Shown here: piece by piece, positions 37,319 through 45,197 of the stretch | Layout: every line of letters begins with the position of its first letter | Position numbering within the stretch: the stretch's first letter is position 1 | Assembly (NCBI GenBank): GCA_963749875.1 | Contig: CAVVOX010000003.1 | Location: 124,001-188,000 of the forward strand | DNA length: 64,000 nt | DNA from: JAHQVI01 sp963749875 | GTDB lineage: Bacteria > Pseudomonadota > Alphaproteobacteria > Rhizobiales > Rhodomicrobiaceae | Direction: 5' to 3' | Program-made: the position numbers and the translations under genes | The notes under the pieces: generated by a model | Databases searched by the model: none | The model's input: only the letters and a program-made list of their open reading frames with translations | Told to the model about the DNA's origin: nothing

Positions 37319-37463
37319 CGATGCGGCTCGAGACGTTGGCGTTTGCCCCCTTATAACCCGTCGCCTCAAGGGCACAAATGATTAACGAAGGCAAAATTGT
37401 GGCGCTAAAGCGCTTTCGAAGCCACGCCTATTGGGCTATGTGAGGGAAGGGGGGATTCAGACC

Positions 37464-39227
37464 GTGTTGAGTACTGGGGAAGCAATAGTGGCCGAGACAT
37501 CGGGATTCATGACCGATTTGCCGCAATCGGCCTATTTGTCCCAGTCGATCAAGCGGGCGATTTCCGCGGCGCAGCAGCGCTCCCACCGTTACGTCACGCT
37601 CGAACATCTGATGCTGGCGCTGCTGGACGATCCGGGCGCGATCGAGATCCTGGAAGGCCTGCGCGCGGATATTCCCGGCATCCGCACGGCCATCAGCGAC
37701 ACGGTCACCCGCAATCTGGCAACGCTCCATGCGCCCGGCGAGTTCGATCTGCGCGCCAGCTATAAGGTGGAGCGCGTTCTGCAAACCGCCTCGGATGATG
37801 CGGAACGGCTCGGCTGTGAGGAGCTCGACGCGGCCTTCGTCATCGCGGCCCTGTCCCGCGAGTCCGATAATCCCGTGCCGGGCATTCTGAAGCAGAACGG
37901 CGTCTCCTATGCGAGTGCGGTGACATGGCTTTATGCCAATCGCGGGACGACGATCAGCGCGCGATTCTCGCGCCCGAATATGGCGAATGGCGAAGAGCCC
38001 GCGCCGGCCAAGCCCGTTCCCCCGCAATCGCCGGCAGAAGCGGAAGCGAGCGCCGACCTTGCCGAGGAGGGCGCGGAGCCGGAGGCGACGCTGGAGCAGG
38101 CGCTCGAGGAGGTCGAGGCTGCTCCCGCCGATGAGGAGGCCGAAGAGGAGCCCCTCGAGCTGGATCTTGAGGTTGTCGAGGATGCGCCCGAGGAGCGCCC
38201 CGCCAGCTTGAGCGAAAGAGCGGCGAGCGTTGAGGAGACGTTCGAGGCGCCCGCCGAGCCCGCGCCGGTTGCGCGCAATGCTCAGCCGCAGCCTCAATCC
38301 CAACCGGTCCCGCCACGGGCGCCCGAACCGGATCGAAATCGGCACGACCAGGCCGTCCGTTTTCCCGCTGCCGTCGCACCGGCGCCACCAGCACCAAGAC
38401 CCGCGCCGGGCCGCATACCGACGCGGCCCGATGCCGATCAGGGCTGGCGTGACGACGGACCGCCGGCAAGGGCCATCCAGCGCCGCCCCGAGCCGAAGGT
38501 GCCGCCGCCGAGCCGCCTCGACGAAATGCGCCTCGGCAAGGCGCAAGGCCGGTCAGCGGCAAAGCTGCCTGTCCCGGCGCCCGCGCCTTCGGCGACGGTT
38601 CCGGCGAAAAAGAAGTCCCGTATGCGCAAAGCGGCGGTTCCGGCCCAGGAGCGTGAGGTTCCTGCCGCGGAAAGACAACGCGCACGTCCCCGCCGGCGGC
38701 CGCGGCCTTATGAGGTGATCATCGGCCGTCTCATCGAGAATGTGCCGCGCCGGATGCGCGCCGCCATTGCCGAGCGGATCGAGGTCCGGATCTCACGCGA
38801 AGAGACGAAGGCTTTGGCGCGCGGCATGGAGGGGCGCAGCGAGCCGGTTCGCCACGAGCTGATGATCACCCAGACCATGAGCGTGGCGCTGCGTGCGCCG
38901 GATGGCGGCTTTACGATCGAACCGCTGAGCCCGGAGACGCAGTGGATTTTCGAAAGGCCGGACGATACGGAGACCTATGGCCGGTGGCGCTGGGTGGTGA
39001 CGCCGCATGAGCCGGGGCGGCGCAGGCTTCAACTCGTCGTCGCCGCGCGCAGCATCGGTCAGAACGGTCTCGTCGGCGATACGGCTTTGCCGGACCAGAT
39101 AATAACCATCAGGGTGCGCACGAATTATTGGCGGAGCCTGGCGCGCGGACTGCAATGGATCGCGGCGATGATGGTCGGCGGCGTTCTGACCGAGCTGGCC
39201 GCCATCGCCATGCGGCTGCTCGACTAA
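37464..39227 (+). CDS. Clp N-terminal-domain protein with disordered linker and C-terminal membrane anchor
   Basis: About 587 residues of unusual build. Residues about 20-155 are a Clp_N (ClpA/ClpB-type) double repeat: LSQSIKRAISAAQQRSHRYV, then TLEHLMLALLDDPGAIEIL, then CEELDAAFVIAALSRESDNP. There is no AAA+ ATPase. A Pro/Glu/Ala-rich, probably disordered stretch covers about 165-410. A conserved-looking beta-rich domain follows, with EVIIGRLIENVPRRMRAAIA, ELMITQTMSVALRAPDGGF, TYGRWRWVVTPHEPGRRRLQ and LPDQIITIRVRTNYWRSLAR. One membrane helix (WIAAMMVGGVLTELAAIAM) ends the protein. It may gather Clp-N ligands at the membrane. Start uncertain: GTG 37464, GTG 37488 or ATG 37509. Confidence 0.75.
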   Translation: MLSTGEAIVAETSGFMTDLPQSAYLSQSIKRAISAAQQRSHRYVTLEHLMLALLDDPGAIEILEGLRADIPGIRTAISDTVTRNLATLHAPGEFDLRASYKVERVLQTASDDAERLGCEELDAAFVIAALSRESDNPVPGILKQNGVSYASAVTWLYANRGTTISARFSRPNMANGEEPAPAKPVPPQSPAEAEASADLAEEGAEPEATLEQALEEVEAAPADEEAEEEPLELDLEVVEDAPEERPASLSERAASVEETFEAPAEPAPVARNAQPQPQSQPVPPRAPEPDRNRHDQAVRFPAAVAPAPPAPRPAPGRIPTRPDADQGWRDDGPPARAIQRRPEPKVPPPSRLDEMRLGKAQGRSAAKLPVPAPAPSATVPAKKKSRMRKAAVPAQEREVPAAERQRARPRRRPRPYEVIIGRLIENVPRRMRAAIAERIEVRISREETKALARGMEGRSEPVRHELMITQTMSVALRAPDGGFTIEPLSPETQWIFERPDDTETYGRWRWVVTPHEPGRRRLQLVVAARSIGQNGLVGDTALPDQIITIRVRTNYWRSLARGLQWIAAMMVGGVLTELAAIAMRLLD

Positions 39228-39246
39228 GAACCTGCGCTAAGACATT

Positions 39247-39304
39247 GATATAGATCAACTTGACCTCGTCCAAGCGATTCCACTTGAACGAGGATTGATC
39301 TAGC
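39247..39304. repeat. CTAG-bordered palindromic repeat, copy 2
   Basis: In inverted orientation the sequence reads CTAGATCAATCCTCGTTC, a GAATC-containing apex, then GACGAGGTCAAGTTGATCTA, the same unit as at 19728 and 59531. It lies between two convergent genes, so it may terminate both. The TAG of its CTAG is the stop codon of the NlpC/P60 gene (39300-39302). Confidence 0.7.
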
Positions 39305-40169
39305 CGAGCTGCAGCCCCGGAATGCGCTTGATTGAGGTGATCTCGCCATGAGTTTCGGCGATACGCTCCACGGCGCGCCGGATCGGCTCGACGATCACCT
39401 CCATCTGATGCCCGCTGGCATGGATCATCCACTCGGCCGATTGCACGATCCCGACATGGCCGCGCCAGAAGATCAGGTTGCCCCGTTCGAGCTTGCCGAG
39501 ATCTTTGTCGGTCATCGGCTCTCCCACCTCTTCTTCCTGCATGTCGCTGTCGCGTGGACAGGGCATTCCGGCGCCCTGCATGGACAGCTGGACCAGCGCG
39601 GAGCAGTCGATCCCGACGCCGGAGCGGCCGCCCCAGAGATAGGGCGTGCCGACAAGCCGCTCGGCAAGCCGGACGAAGTCCTTGGCCTTTTCCTCGACCG
39701 GATGCAAATGCCCGCCGAAGACGAAACCGCCACGGGAGAGCTCAACGAACCGCCCTTCGCGGCCGATGACCGTCACCTTGGCGTTGAAGCTGAGCCGTGT
39801 GATCGGCGGGCGCTTCATGTCGGGCGCCGGATAGATGAACGTGCCGCGAGCGACCACCCAATGGGTCGGCTCTTCGATGATCGCGGAGAGATTGTCGGCC
39901 GGCATATAGCCGACATAGCCGTCCTCTTCGAGCTGAACCCAGCCCCATCCGTCCGTCATGTCGTAAATGGTCGCCATCTCGCCGCACAGGCCTTCGGTGA
40001 GAAGCGCCGCGTCGAAACGCGGCGTGATGCGGACCGGCGCGACCGAGCCGACCACCTGACGCAACTCACCCTGCACATAACGCTGCGCCTGAACCTTGTC
40101 CTTCAGCGAGGCGGTGGCGAGATCCTCCCGATAGACATGCCGCCGCGGATCGAGCTTGCCTGCATTCAT
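39300..40169 (-). CDS. NlpC/P60 family peptidoglycan endopeptidase with SH3-like domains
   Basis: A 289-residue protein. Two SH3-like segments (near 35-85 with DGWGWVQLEEDGYVGYMPAD, and 90-150) precede the NlpC/P60 domain with the catalytic cysteine in SGVGIDCSALVQLSMQGAG, the histidine in GNLIFWRGHVGIV and a third residue in MIHASGHQMEV. This is the YkfC-like layout of enzymes that cut gamma-D-Glu-diaminopimelate peptides, often cytosolic recyclers. No signal peptide is visible. The ATG at 40169 overlaps the stop of the M17 aminopeptidase gene as ATGA, which implies translational coupling and decides the start against an upstream ATG at 40217. Together they could recycle cell-wall peptides. 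Confidence 0.9.
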   Translation of the reverse strand: MNAGKLDPRRHVYREDLATASLKDKVQAQRYVQGELRQVVGSVAPVRITPRFDAALLTEGLCGEMATIYDMTDGWGWVQLEEDGYVGYMPADNLSAIIEEPTHWVVARGTFIYPAPDMKRPPITRLSFNAKVTVIGREGRFVELSRGGFVFGGHLHPVEEKAKDFVRLAERLVGTPYLWGGRSGVGIDCSALVQLSMQGAGMPCPRDSDMQEEEVGEPMTDKDLGKLERGNLIFWRGHVGIVQSAEWMIHASGHQMEVIVEPIRRAVERIAETHGEITSIKRIPGLQLG

Positions 40170-41593
40170 GCTTGCCGAAATTTCCCCCTCAGATGATCGA
40201 AGACCGCGCGAGCGCATTGGGGCTCGCCGCCGATCCCTTTGCCAGGCTGGGGTCTTGGAACCCAGCCGTAAATATCCAGATGTGTATAGCTTTCCGCCGC
40301 CTTGACGAACCGATTGAGGAAGAGTGCGGCCATGATCGAGCCGGCGAACGGTTCGGGAACGATACTGTTGATGTCGCCCACGCGGCTGTCAAGGAGCTGA
40401 TCATAGGGTTTCCAAAGCGGCATCGGCCACATCGGATCGCCGATCCGGCCGCCCGCTTCGGCGAGCGCGCCGGCAAGCTCCGTATCGGTGGAATAGACCG
40501 GTGGCAGATCGGGCCCGAGCGCGACGCGCGCCGCGCCGGTGAGCGTGGCGACACTGATGAGATATTCAGGCGCCTCCTCGTCCGCCAGGGCGAGCGCGTC
40601 GGCCAGCACCAGCCGTCCCTCGGCATCGGTGTCGCCGACTTCGACATTCAGTCCCGCGCGGCTCCTCAGCACATCGCCGGGCCGGAAGGCATTGCCGGAA
40701 ATCGCGTTCTCGGCAGCCGGAATCAGGAGACGCAGCCGGACAGGCAATCCGGCGCCCATGATCATCGCCGCGAGCGACAGGGCGGAGGCAGCGCCGCCCA
40801 TATCCTTTTTCATCAGCGACATCGCCATGCCGGGTTTGATATTGAGACCGCCCGTGTCGAAGCAGATCCCCTTGCCGACCAGCGTGACCTTGGGCGCGCT
40901 CTCCTCACCCCATCGAAGGTCGATAAGGCGCGGCGCGCGGGCGCTGGCGCGTCCGACGGCATGGATCAGCGGGAAGTTCTCGGCGACGAGATCGTAGCCC
41001 TCGATGACGCGGCACTGCGCGTCGAAATGGGCCGCGACGCCCTGCACGGTCTCCGCAAGCTCCGCCGGGCCGAGGTCGTTGGCGGGCGTATTGACGAGAT
41101 CGCGGCCGAGCCAGACGGCCGATGCGATATTGACGACAGTGTCCAGCCTGGCGCCGTCGGGCAGGCGGAGACGCTTGGCGGGAGGCGTTCCGTTCGCCTG
41201 ATAGCGCTGGAAGCCATATTGGCCGAGCGCCCAGGCAATCGCGGCGAGATCGCCATCTTCGATATCCCAGGCGAGATGATAATCACCTTTGGGAAGCAGG
41301 CCGGGAAGGCCTCCGGCAAAGAGCGGATGGGTCGCCGGTCCCTGCCGGTCGTCCGAACCGATGGCCGCGCCTGCGAGCCCGTCCTCGCCCGGCATTGGCG
41401 CCCAACTCCCCGGCGCTCCCTTGAAGTCGATCGCTTTCAGCCAGGCGCGTTGCTTGGCGCCGATCTCCGGCGGAAAGCTGACTTCGCCTTTTTCGGACCA
41501 GGCAAGCCAGATCGGGCAGGTCGCCTCTTTCGCGCTCTTTTGCAGAAACAGGTTGGAAATATGGTCTGAAAGATCGTTTAAGGTCGGCAGCAT
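40166..41593 (-). CDS. M17 family leucyl aminopeptidase
   Basis: About 475 residues. The C-terminal catalytic domain has the two-metal site: VTLVGKGICFDTGGLNIKPG, SLMKKDMGGAASALSLAAM and the signature VGDTDAEGRLVLADALALAD, with ISVATLTGAARVALG after it. It removes N-terminal residues from peptides in the cytosol. The M17 N-terminal domain is divergent, as in PepB-like members. The frame is open to 41674. ATG 41593 (MLPTLNDLSDH) is preferred. Its stop overlaps the NlpC/P60 start, so the pair likely works in peptide turnover, possibly of murein peptides. Confidence 0.92.
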   Translation of the reverse strand: MLPTLNDLSDHISNLFLQKSAKEATCPIWLAWSEKGEVSFPPEIGAKQRAWLKAIDFKGAPGSWAPMPGEDGLAGAAIGSDDRQGPATHPLFAGGLPGLLPKGDYHLAWDIEDGDLAAIAWALGQYGFQRYQANGTPPAKRLRLPDGARLDTVVNIASAVWLGRDLVNTPANDLGPAELAETVQGVAAHFDAQCRVIEGYDLVAENFPLIHAVGRASARAPRLIDLRWGEESAPKVTLVGKGICFDTGGLNIKPGMAMSLMKKDMGGAASALSLAAMIMGAGLPVRLRLLIPAAENAISGNAFRPGDVLRSRAGLNVEVGDTDAEGRLVLADALALADEEAPEYLISVATLTGAARVALGPDLPPVYSTDTELAGALAEAGGRIGDPMWPMPLWKPYDQLLDSRVGDINSIVPEPFAGSIMAALFLNRFVKAAESYTHLDIYGWVPRPQPGKGIGGEPQCARAVFDHLRGKFRQA

Positions 41594-41663
41594 CGTGTTC
41601 TCTTGCAGCGATTCTTCAGTGTTGGTGTAAGTTTTCGTCAGTTGCGAAGCGGAGATGGGGCCA

Positions 41664-42311
41664 ATGGGCGACAATTACGAGCTTGTTATCGGAAATAAGA
41701 ACCTCTCCTCCTGGAGCTTGCGGCCCTGGCTGGTGCTGAAAGCGTTTGATATCCCATTCGAGGAGATGCCGATAGAGCTGCGCCGTCCCGAGACGAAAGC
41801 GAAGATTCTGCGCCACTCGCCCTCGGGCAAGGTGCCGGCGCTCAAGACCGGCGAGCTGGTGATCTGGGACAGCCTGGCGATTATGGAGTTCGTCGCGGAT
41901 CGCCATACTGATCTGCCGATCTGGCCGCGGGACCCCGATGGGCGGGCCATTGCGCGTTCGGCTGCCGCGGAGATGCATTCCGGTTTTGCCGCACTTCGCG
42001 AGGAATTCCCCATGGATTTCGTGAACCGGCTCGGATTTCCGCAAGCGAGCGATGCCGCGCTGGCCGACATTGGCCGGATTGTCGAAATCTGGAAGGACTG
42101 CCGCCGACGGTTCGGGAGCGGGGGCGACTTTCTGTTCGGCGCGTTCTGCGCGGCCGATGCCATGTTCGCGCCGGTCGCCAGCCGGTTCGTGACTTACGAG
42201 GTCGATTTAAGCCGGTTCGGCGATGACGGCACCGCGGCCCGCTATCGCGACACGGTGATGTCGATGGCCGAGCTGCGCGACTGGGGCGATGCGGCGAAGC
42301 TGGAGAGTTAA
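41664..42311 (+). CDS. Glutathione S-transferase family protein
   Basis: A 215-residue protein with the thioredoxin-like N-terminal domain: YELVIGNKNLSSWSLRPWLV with the catalytic serine, then SPSGKVPALK-like HSPSGKVPALKTGELVIWDS, where the cis-Pro and the glutathione gamma-glutamyl site (here W-D-S) are seen. An all-helical C-terminal domain follows. It belongs to the YfcF/zeta-like group that conjugates or reduces small electrophiles with glutathione. ATG 41664 is about 10 nt after GGAG. An ATG at 41655 is also in frame. The substrate is unknown. Confidence 0.9.
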   Translation: MGDNYELVIGNKNLSSWSLRPWLVLKAFDIPFEEMPIELRRPETKAKILRHSPSGKVPALKTGELVIWDSLAIMEFVADRHTDLPIWPRDPDGRAIARSAAAEMHSGFAALREEFPMDFVNRLGFPQASDAALADIGRIVEIWKDCRRRFGSGGDFLFGAFCAADAMFAPVASRFVTYEVDLSRFGDDGTAARYRDTVMSMAELRDWGDAAKLES

Positions 42312-42432
42312 TCGGCGGTCCATCATCTTCGCGCCATTCATCCGTCCGCGTCGTTCCAGCGAAGCCCGCTATTTCTACGTATAGCTCGGGGCGGCGAATC
42401 TCCTTCTATATCATCCTATTATTTTGGATTTT

Positions 42433-43215
42433 ATGAGAATGCGGACGATCTCCTGTTCCTGCGCACTCCTCGCCATATTGCCTACGCTGCTTGCAGCCTG
42501 CGATGGGGGCGCCGCCCGAAATTCCGCGATGGCTGACCGGCCCGCCGGCAGCCTTTTCGAAAGCCCGGCCGTCATGTCGCCTTCCGACGCCATCGCGCTT
42601 GCCAACTCGCTGCGCGGGGCCGGCGCCGACGCGGACGCGCTTGCCGTGCTCGCCGCAGCACATCGGCGCCATCCGGAAAATGCGCGCATTCTTTCCGCCT
42701 ATGGCCGTCAGGCGCTTCTCATGGGCCAGAGCGATCGGGCCGAGCCGCTTCTGAGACGCGCGCTCGATGCCGATCCCAATGACTGGCGCGCTCTCTCTGC
42801 GCTCGCCGCACTTGAAGGGCGCAAGGGCCGCATTGCCGATGCGCGTCTCGCCTTGGACCGGGCGCGGACATTGGCGGAAGGCAATGCCGTGGTGCTGAAC
42901 AATCTTGGCATGAGCCATCTGCTGGAAGGCAATGCGGCCGAGGCGGCATCCTTGTTCCGCAAGGCGCTCATCGCGCCGGACCTGAAGGCGGCCCATGCCG
43001 GGCAGATCAAGCGCAATCTCGCTGTTGCCCTTGCCGTCCAGGGTGATTTCGCCATCGCCGACCGTCTTGCGGGCGAGCCGATGCCACGCGAATTGAAAAG
43101 CGCAACGCGTGAAGCGATCGCCCGCTTCGTCGGACTTGCGGGCCGCCCCGCTGACGAGCGCTCCGGCTGGACGGCGCGTCTCGCCGACGCTTCCGAGTTT
43201 ACTTCAGATCCCTGA
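42433..43215 (+). CDS. TPR lipoprotein, TadD-like
   Basis: About 260 residues. A lipoprotein signal with lipobox LLAAC (Cys near residue 25) is followed by four or more tetratricopeptide repeats, e.g. HRRHPENARILSAYGRQALL, PNDWRALSALAALEGRKGRI and GNAVVLNNLGMSHLLEGNAA. Such TadD proteins are needed for Tad/Flp pilus assembly. The gene is convergent with the tadC-cpaB operon and overlaps its last gene by 17 bp, so it is transcribed separately. The frame begins with a TTG at 42424; ATG 42433 is chosen. Confidence 0.82.
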   Translation: MRMRTISCSCALLAILPTLLAACDGGAARNSAMADRPAGSLFESPAVMSPSDAIALANSLRGAGADADALAVLAAAHRRHPENARILSAYGRQALLMGQSDRAEPLLRRALDADPNDWRALSALAALEGRKGRIADARLALDRARTLAEGNAVVLNNLGMSHLLEGNAAEAASLFRKALIAPDLKAAHAGQIKRNLAVALAVQGDFAIADRLAGEPMPRELKSATREAIARFVGLAGRPADERSGWTARLADASEFTSDP

Positions 43216-44200
43216 CGATAAGGCTTGCGCGATTTTGTCTGAATGCCTCGCTGGCCTCCATGATCGCCGGGGCCAGGATGATGGTCAGGAGCACCGGCAG
43301 AAAAAACGCCACCAAGGGAATGGCGAGCTTGGGAGGCAGGGCGGCGGCTTTCCGTTCCGCTTCCGCAATACGCGCCTCGCGCGCCTCGCGTGCCGCGGCG
43401 GTCAGCGCCTGGCTGATCGAGGTGCCGTGGCGCTCCGCCTGCACCAGCGCCGCAGTGATCAGCTTCACCGCCGGCAGGCCGATTCTGTCGCCGAGATTGA
43501 CATAGGCGCGCCATCTCACGGGAAGGTAGGAGAGCTCCGCCATCGTAAGGCTCAGCTCCTCGGCCAGCTCGATCGATTGCGGAGAGATGTCGTTGGTCAC
43601 CCGGCTCAGCGCCGATTCGACCGACATGCCCGACTGGACGCAGATCAGCAGAAGGTCGAGCGCATCGGGAAAGGCGCGCAGAATGGTCTTCTGCCGCTTT
43701 GCGATAAGCCGGTCGAGCACGAGCCGCGGCAGCGTATAGCCGATCGTGGCCGTGGCGACGCAGAAGGTAAGCGCCGAGCTTGGCCCGGCATGACCCAGCC
43801 CGTAAAAGCTAACCGCCGAAAGGGCGAGGATGGAGAGCCCCAGCGGCGTCGCCGCCCGGAAAAACAGGAAGATCGCCTCGGCGCCCTGGCCGCGGAAACC
43901 GGCCATGCGCAGCCTGACCGCGAGGCCGCCATTGGCCGCGCGTTCCTCCGTCCTGAGCCGTCGGAGAAGACGGCCGATTATTCCGGATTCGTCCTTTCTG
44001 ATTTTGCGCTTCGCCCGCACGGCGAGATCGGCAAGGCGCCGGTCGCGCAGACGATCCCGCTCCCGTGCAACACTCTGAAGCCGCGCCTGCAGTCTCGGAT
44101 CGGGTTCGTCGGGCATCACTAGTGCGATGACGCCGGCAAAGACGGCAAAGCCGGTCAGCATCATCGCCAGCGTCTGGTCGCTCAGCATCTCGGTGCCCAT
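43199..44200 (-). CDS. tadC: Tad pilus assembly inner-membrane protein TadC (T2SSF)
   Basis: A 333-residue polytopic protein with an N-terminal membrane helix (LAMMLTGFAVFAGVIALVM), cytoplasmic basic region, and the T2SSF domain with VQSGMSVESALSRVTNDI, the helix AERHGTSISQALTAAAREAR and a C-terminal pair of helices (LPPKLAIPLVAFFLPVLLTI). It forms, with TadB, the inner-membrane platform of the Flp pilus machine. It is the last gene of the operon cpaB-cpaC-cpaD-cpaE-cpaF-tadB-tadC. Confidence 0.92.
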   Translation of the reverse strand: MGTEMLSDQTLAMMLTGFAVFAGVIALVMPDEPDPRLQARLQSVARERDRLRDRRLADLAVRAKRKIRKDESGIIGRLLRRLRTEERAANGGLAVRLRMAGFRGQGAEAIFLFFRAATPLGLSILALSAVSFYGLGHAGPSSALTFCVATATIGYTLPRLVLDRLIAKRQKTILRAFPDALDLLLICVQSGMSVESALSRVTNDISPQSIELAEELSLTMAELSYLPVRWRAYVNLGDRIGLPAVKLITAALVQAERHGTSISQALTAAAREAREARIAEAERKAAALPPKLAIPLVAFFLPVLLTIILAPAIMEASEAFRQNRASLIVRDLK

Positions 44201-44210
44201 GATCGGCCTT

Positions 44211-45197
44211 TCATACCTCGACCCGCGCCATTCGCCCGAGGACGAAGATCCCCGTAGCCAGCCAGATGGTGCAGATCAGCCCGATCCAGCGCCCCGTCTG
44301 GTCGGTCCAGAGCACCGAAATATAATCGGGTGCGAAAGCCGCCGTCCCACCGATGACCAGAAAGGGCAGGGCACCGATGATCAGGGCCGATGCGCGTCCC
44401 TCGGCGCTCGCGATCCGGACCTTGCCGGCGATTTTTTCGCGGTCGCGCAGCACGCCGGACAGGTTTGCGAGCGCATCGGTCAGATTGCCGCCGGTCTGGC
44501 TTTGGGCGGACATGATCATCACGAAGAAGCGGATTTCGGGCAGCGGCATGGCGGCTGCAAGCCTCTCCATTGCCGCAGAGACCGGAACGCCGGCCCGAAG
44601 CTGCGCAACGAGGCCCTCGAATTCCTTGTTCACGGGCGGGGCCGCGTCCGTTGCGACCATGGCGAGACAATCCATCATCGACAGGCCCGATTTGGCGCCC
44701 CTGACGATCATGTCGATGGCGGGCGAAAAGGCGTTCAGAAATGCCCGCTTCCGCCTGTTCGAAAGATAATCGAGATAGCGTCGGGGGAGAAACCAGGCGC
44801 TGATGAGGGCGAGGGTGATTGCCCTGGCAAGGGAAAGACCGGCAATGCCCCCGGCGCAGAAGACTATCGTCCCCAGACCGAAACAGAGGGCGAGATAGAA
44901 ACGCGGAGACCAGGTGACGCCGGCAGCCGTAAGCCGGTTCTCAAGCTGCGATGCGCGGCTGGTCTTGCCGTGCTGCGAAACGGATTTGAGCGCGGCTTCC
45001 TGGGCGCGCCGAACCGAGCGTGTGGTCGGGACTGCGCTGTCCGTGCGGCCTCGCAAGAGGCTTTCAAAGACCGCGCTGCGTTTGTCGACGAGCGGCCGGC
45101 GGAAAATGACGGGATAAAAGACCGCGCAGATGAAGGCCGCCGCGCCGATGGCGGCAAGTGCCGAGGCGAGGAGTGCCGGCGTGACGGTCTCAGCCAT
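44211..45197 (-). CDS. tadB: Tad pilus assembly inner-membrane protein TadB (T2SSF)
   Basis: A 328-residue paralogue of TadC: N-terminal helices (LLASALAAIGAAAFICAVFY), then the T2SSF domain with AIDMIVRGAKSGLSMMDCLA and QSQTGGNLTDALANLSGVLR, the canonical motif, and two C-terminal helices. ATG 45197 (MAETVTPALL) overlaps the end of cpaF by 8 bp, so the start is preferred to an upstream one at 45296. It pairs with TadC under the CpaF ATPase. Confidence 0.92.
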   Translation of the reverse strand: MAETVTPALLASALAAIGAAAFICAVFYPVIFRRPLVDKRSAVFESLLRGRTDSAVPTTRSVRRAQEAALKSVSQHGKTSRASQLENRLTAAGVTWSPRFYLALCFGLGTIVFCAGGIAGLSLARAITLALISAWFLPRRYLDYLSNRRKRAFLNAFSPAIDMIVRGAKSGLSMMDCLAMVATDAAPPVNKEFEGLVAQLRAGVPVSAAMERLAAAMPLPEIRFFVMIMSAQSQTGGNLTDALANLSGVLRDREKIAGKVRIASAEGRASALIIGALPFLVIGGTAAFAPDYISVLWTDQTGRWIGLICTIWLATGIFVLGRMARVEV

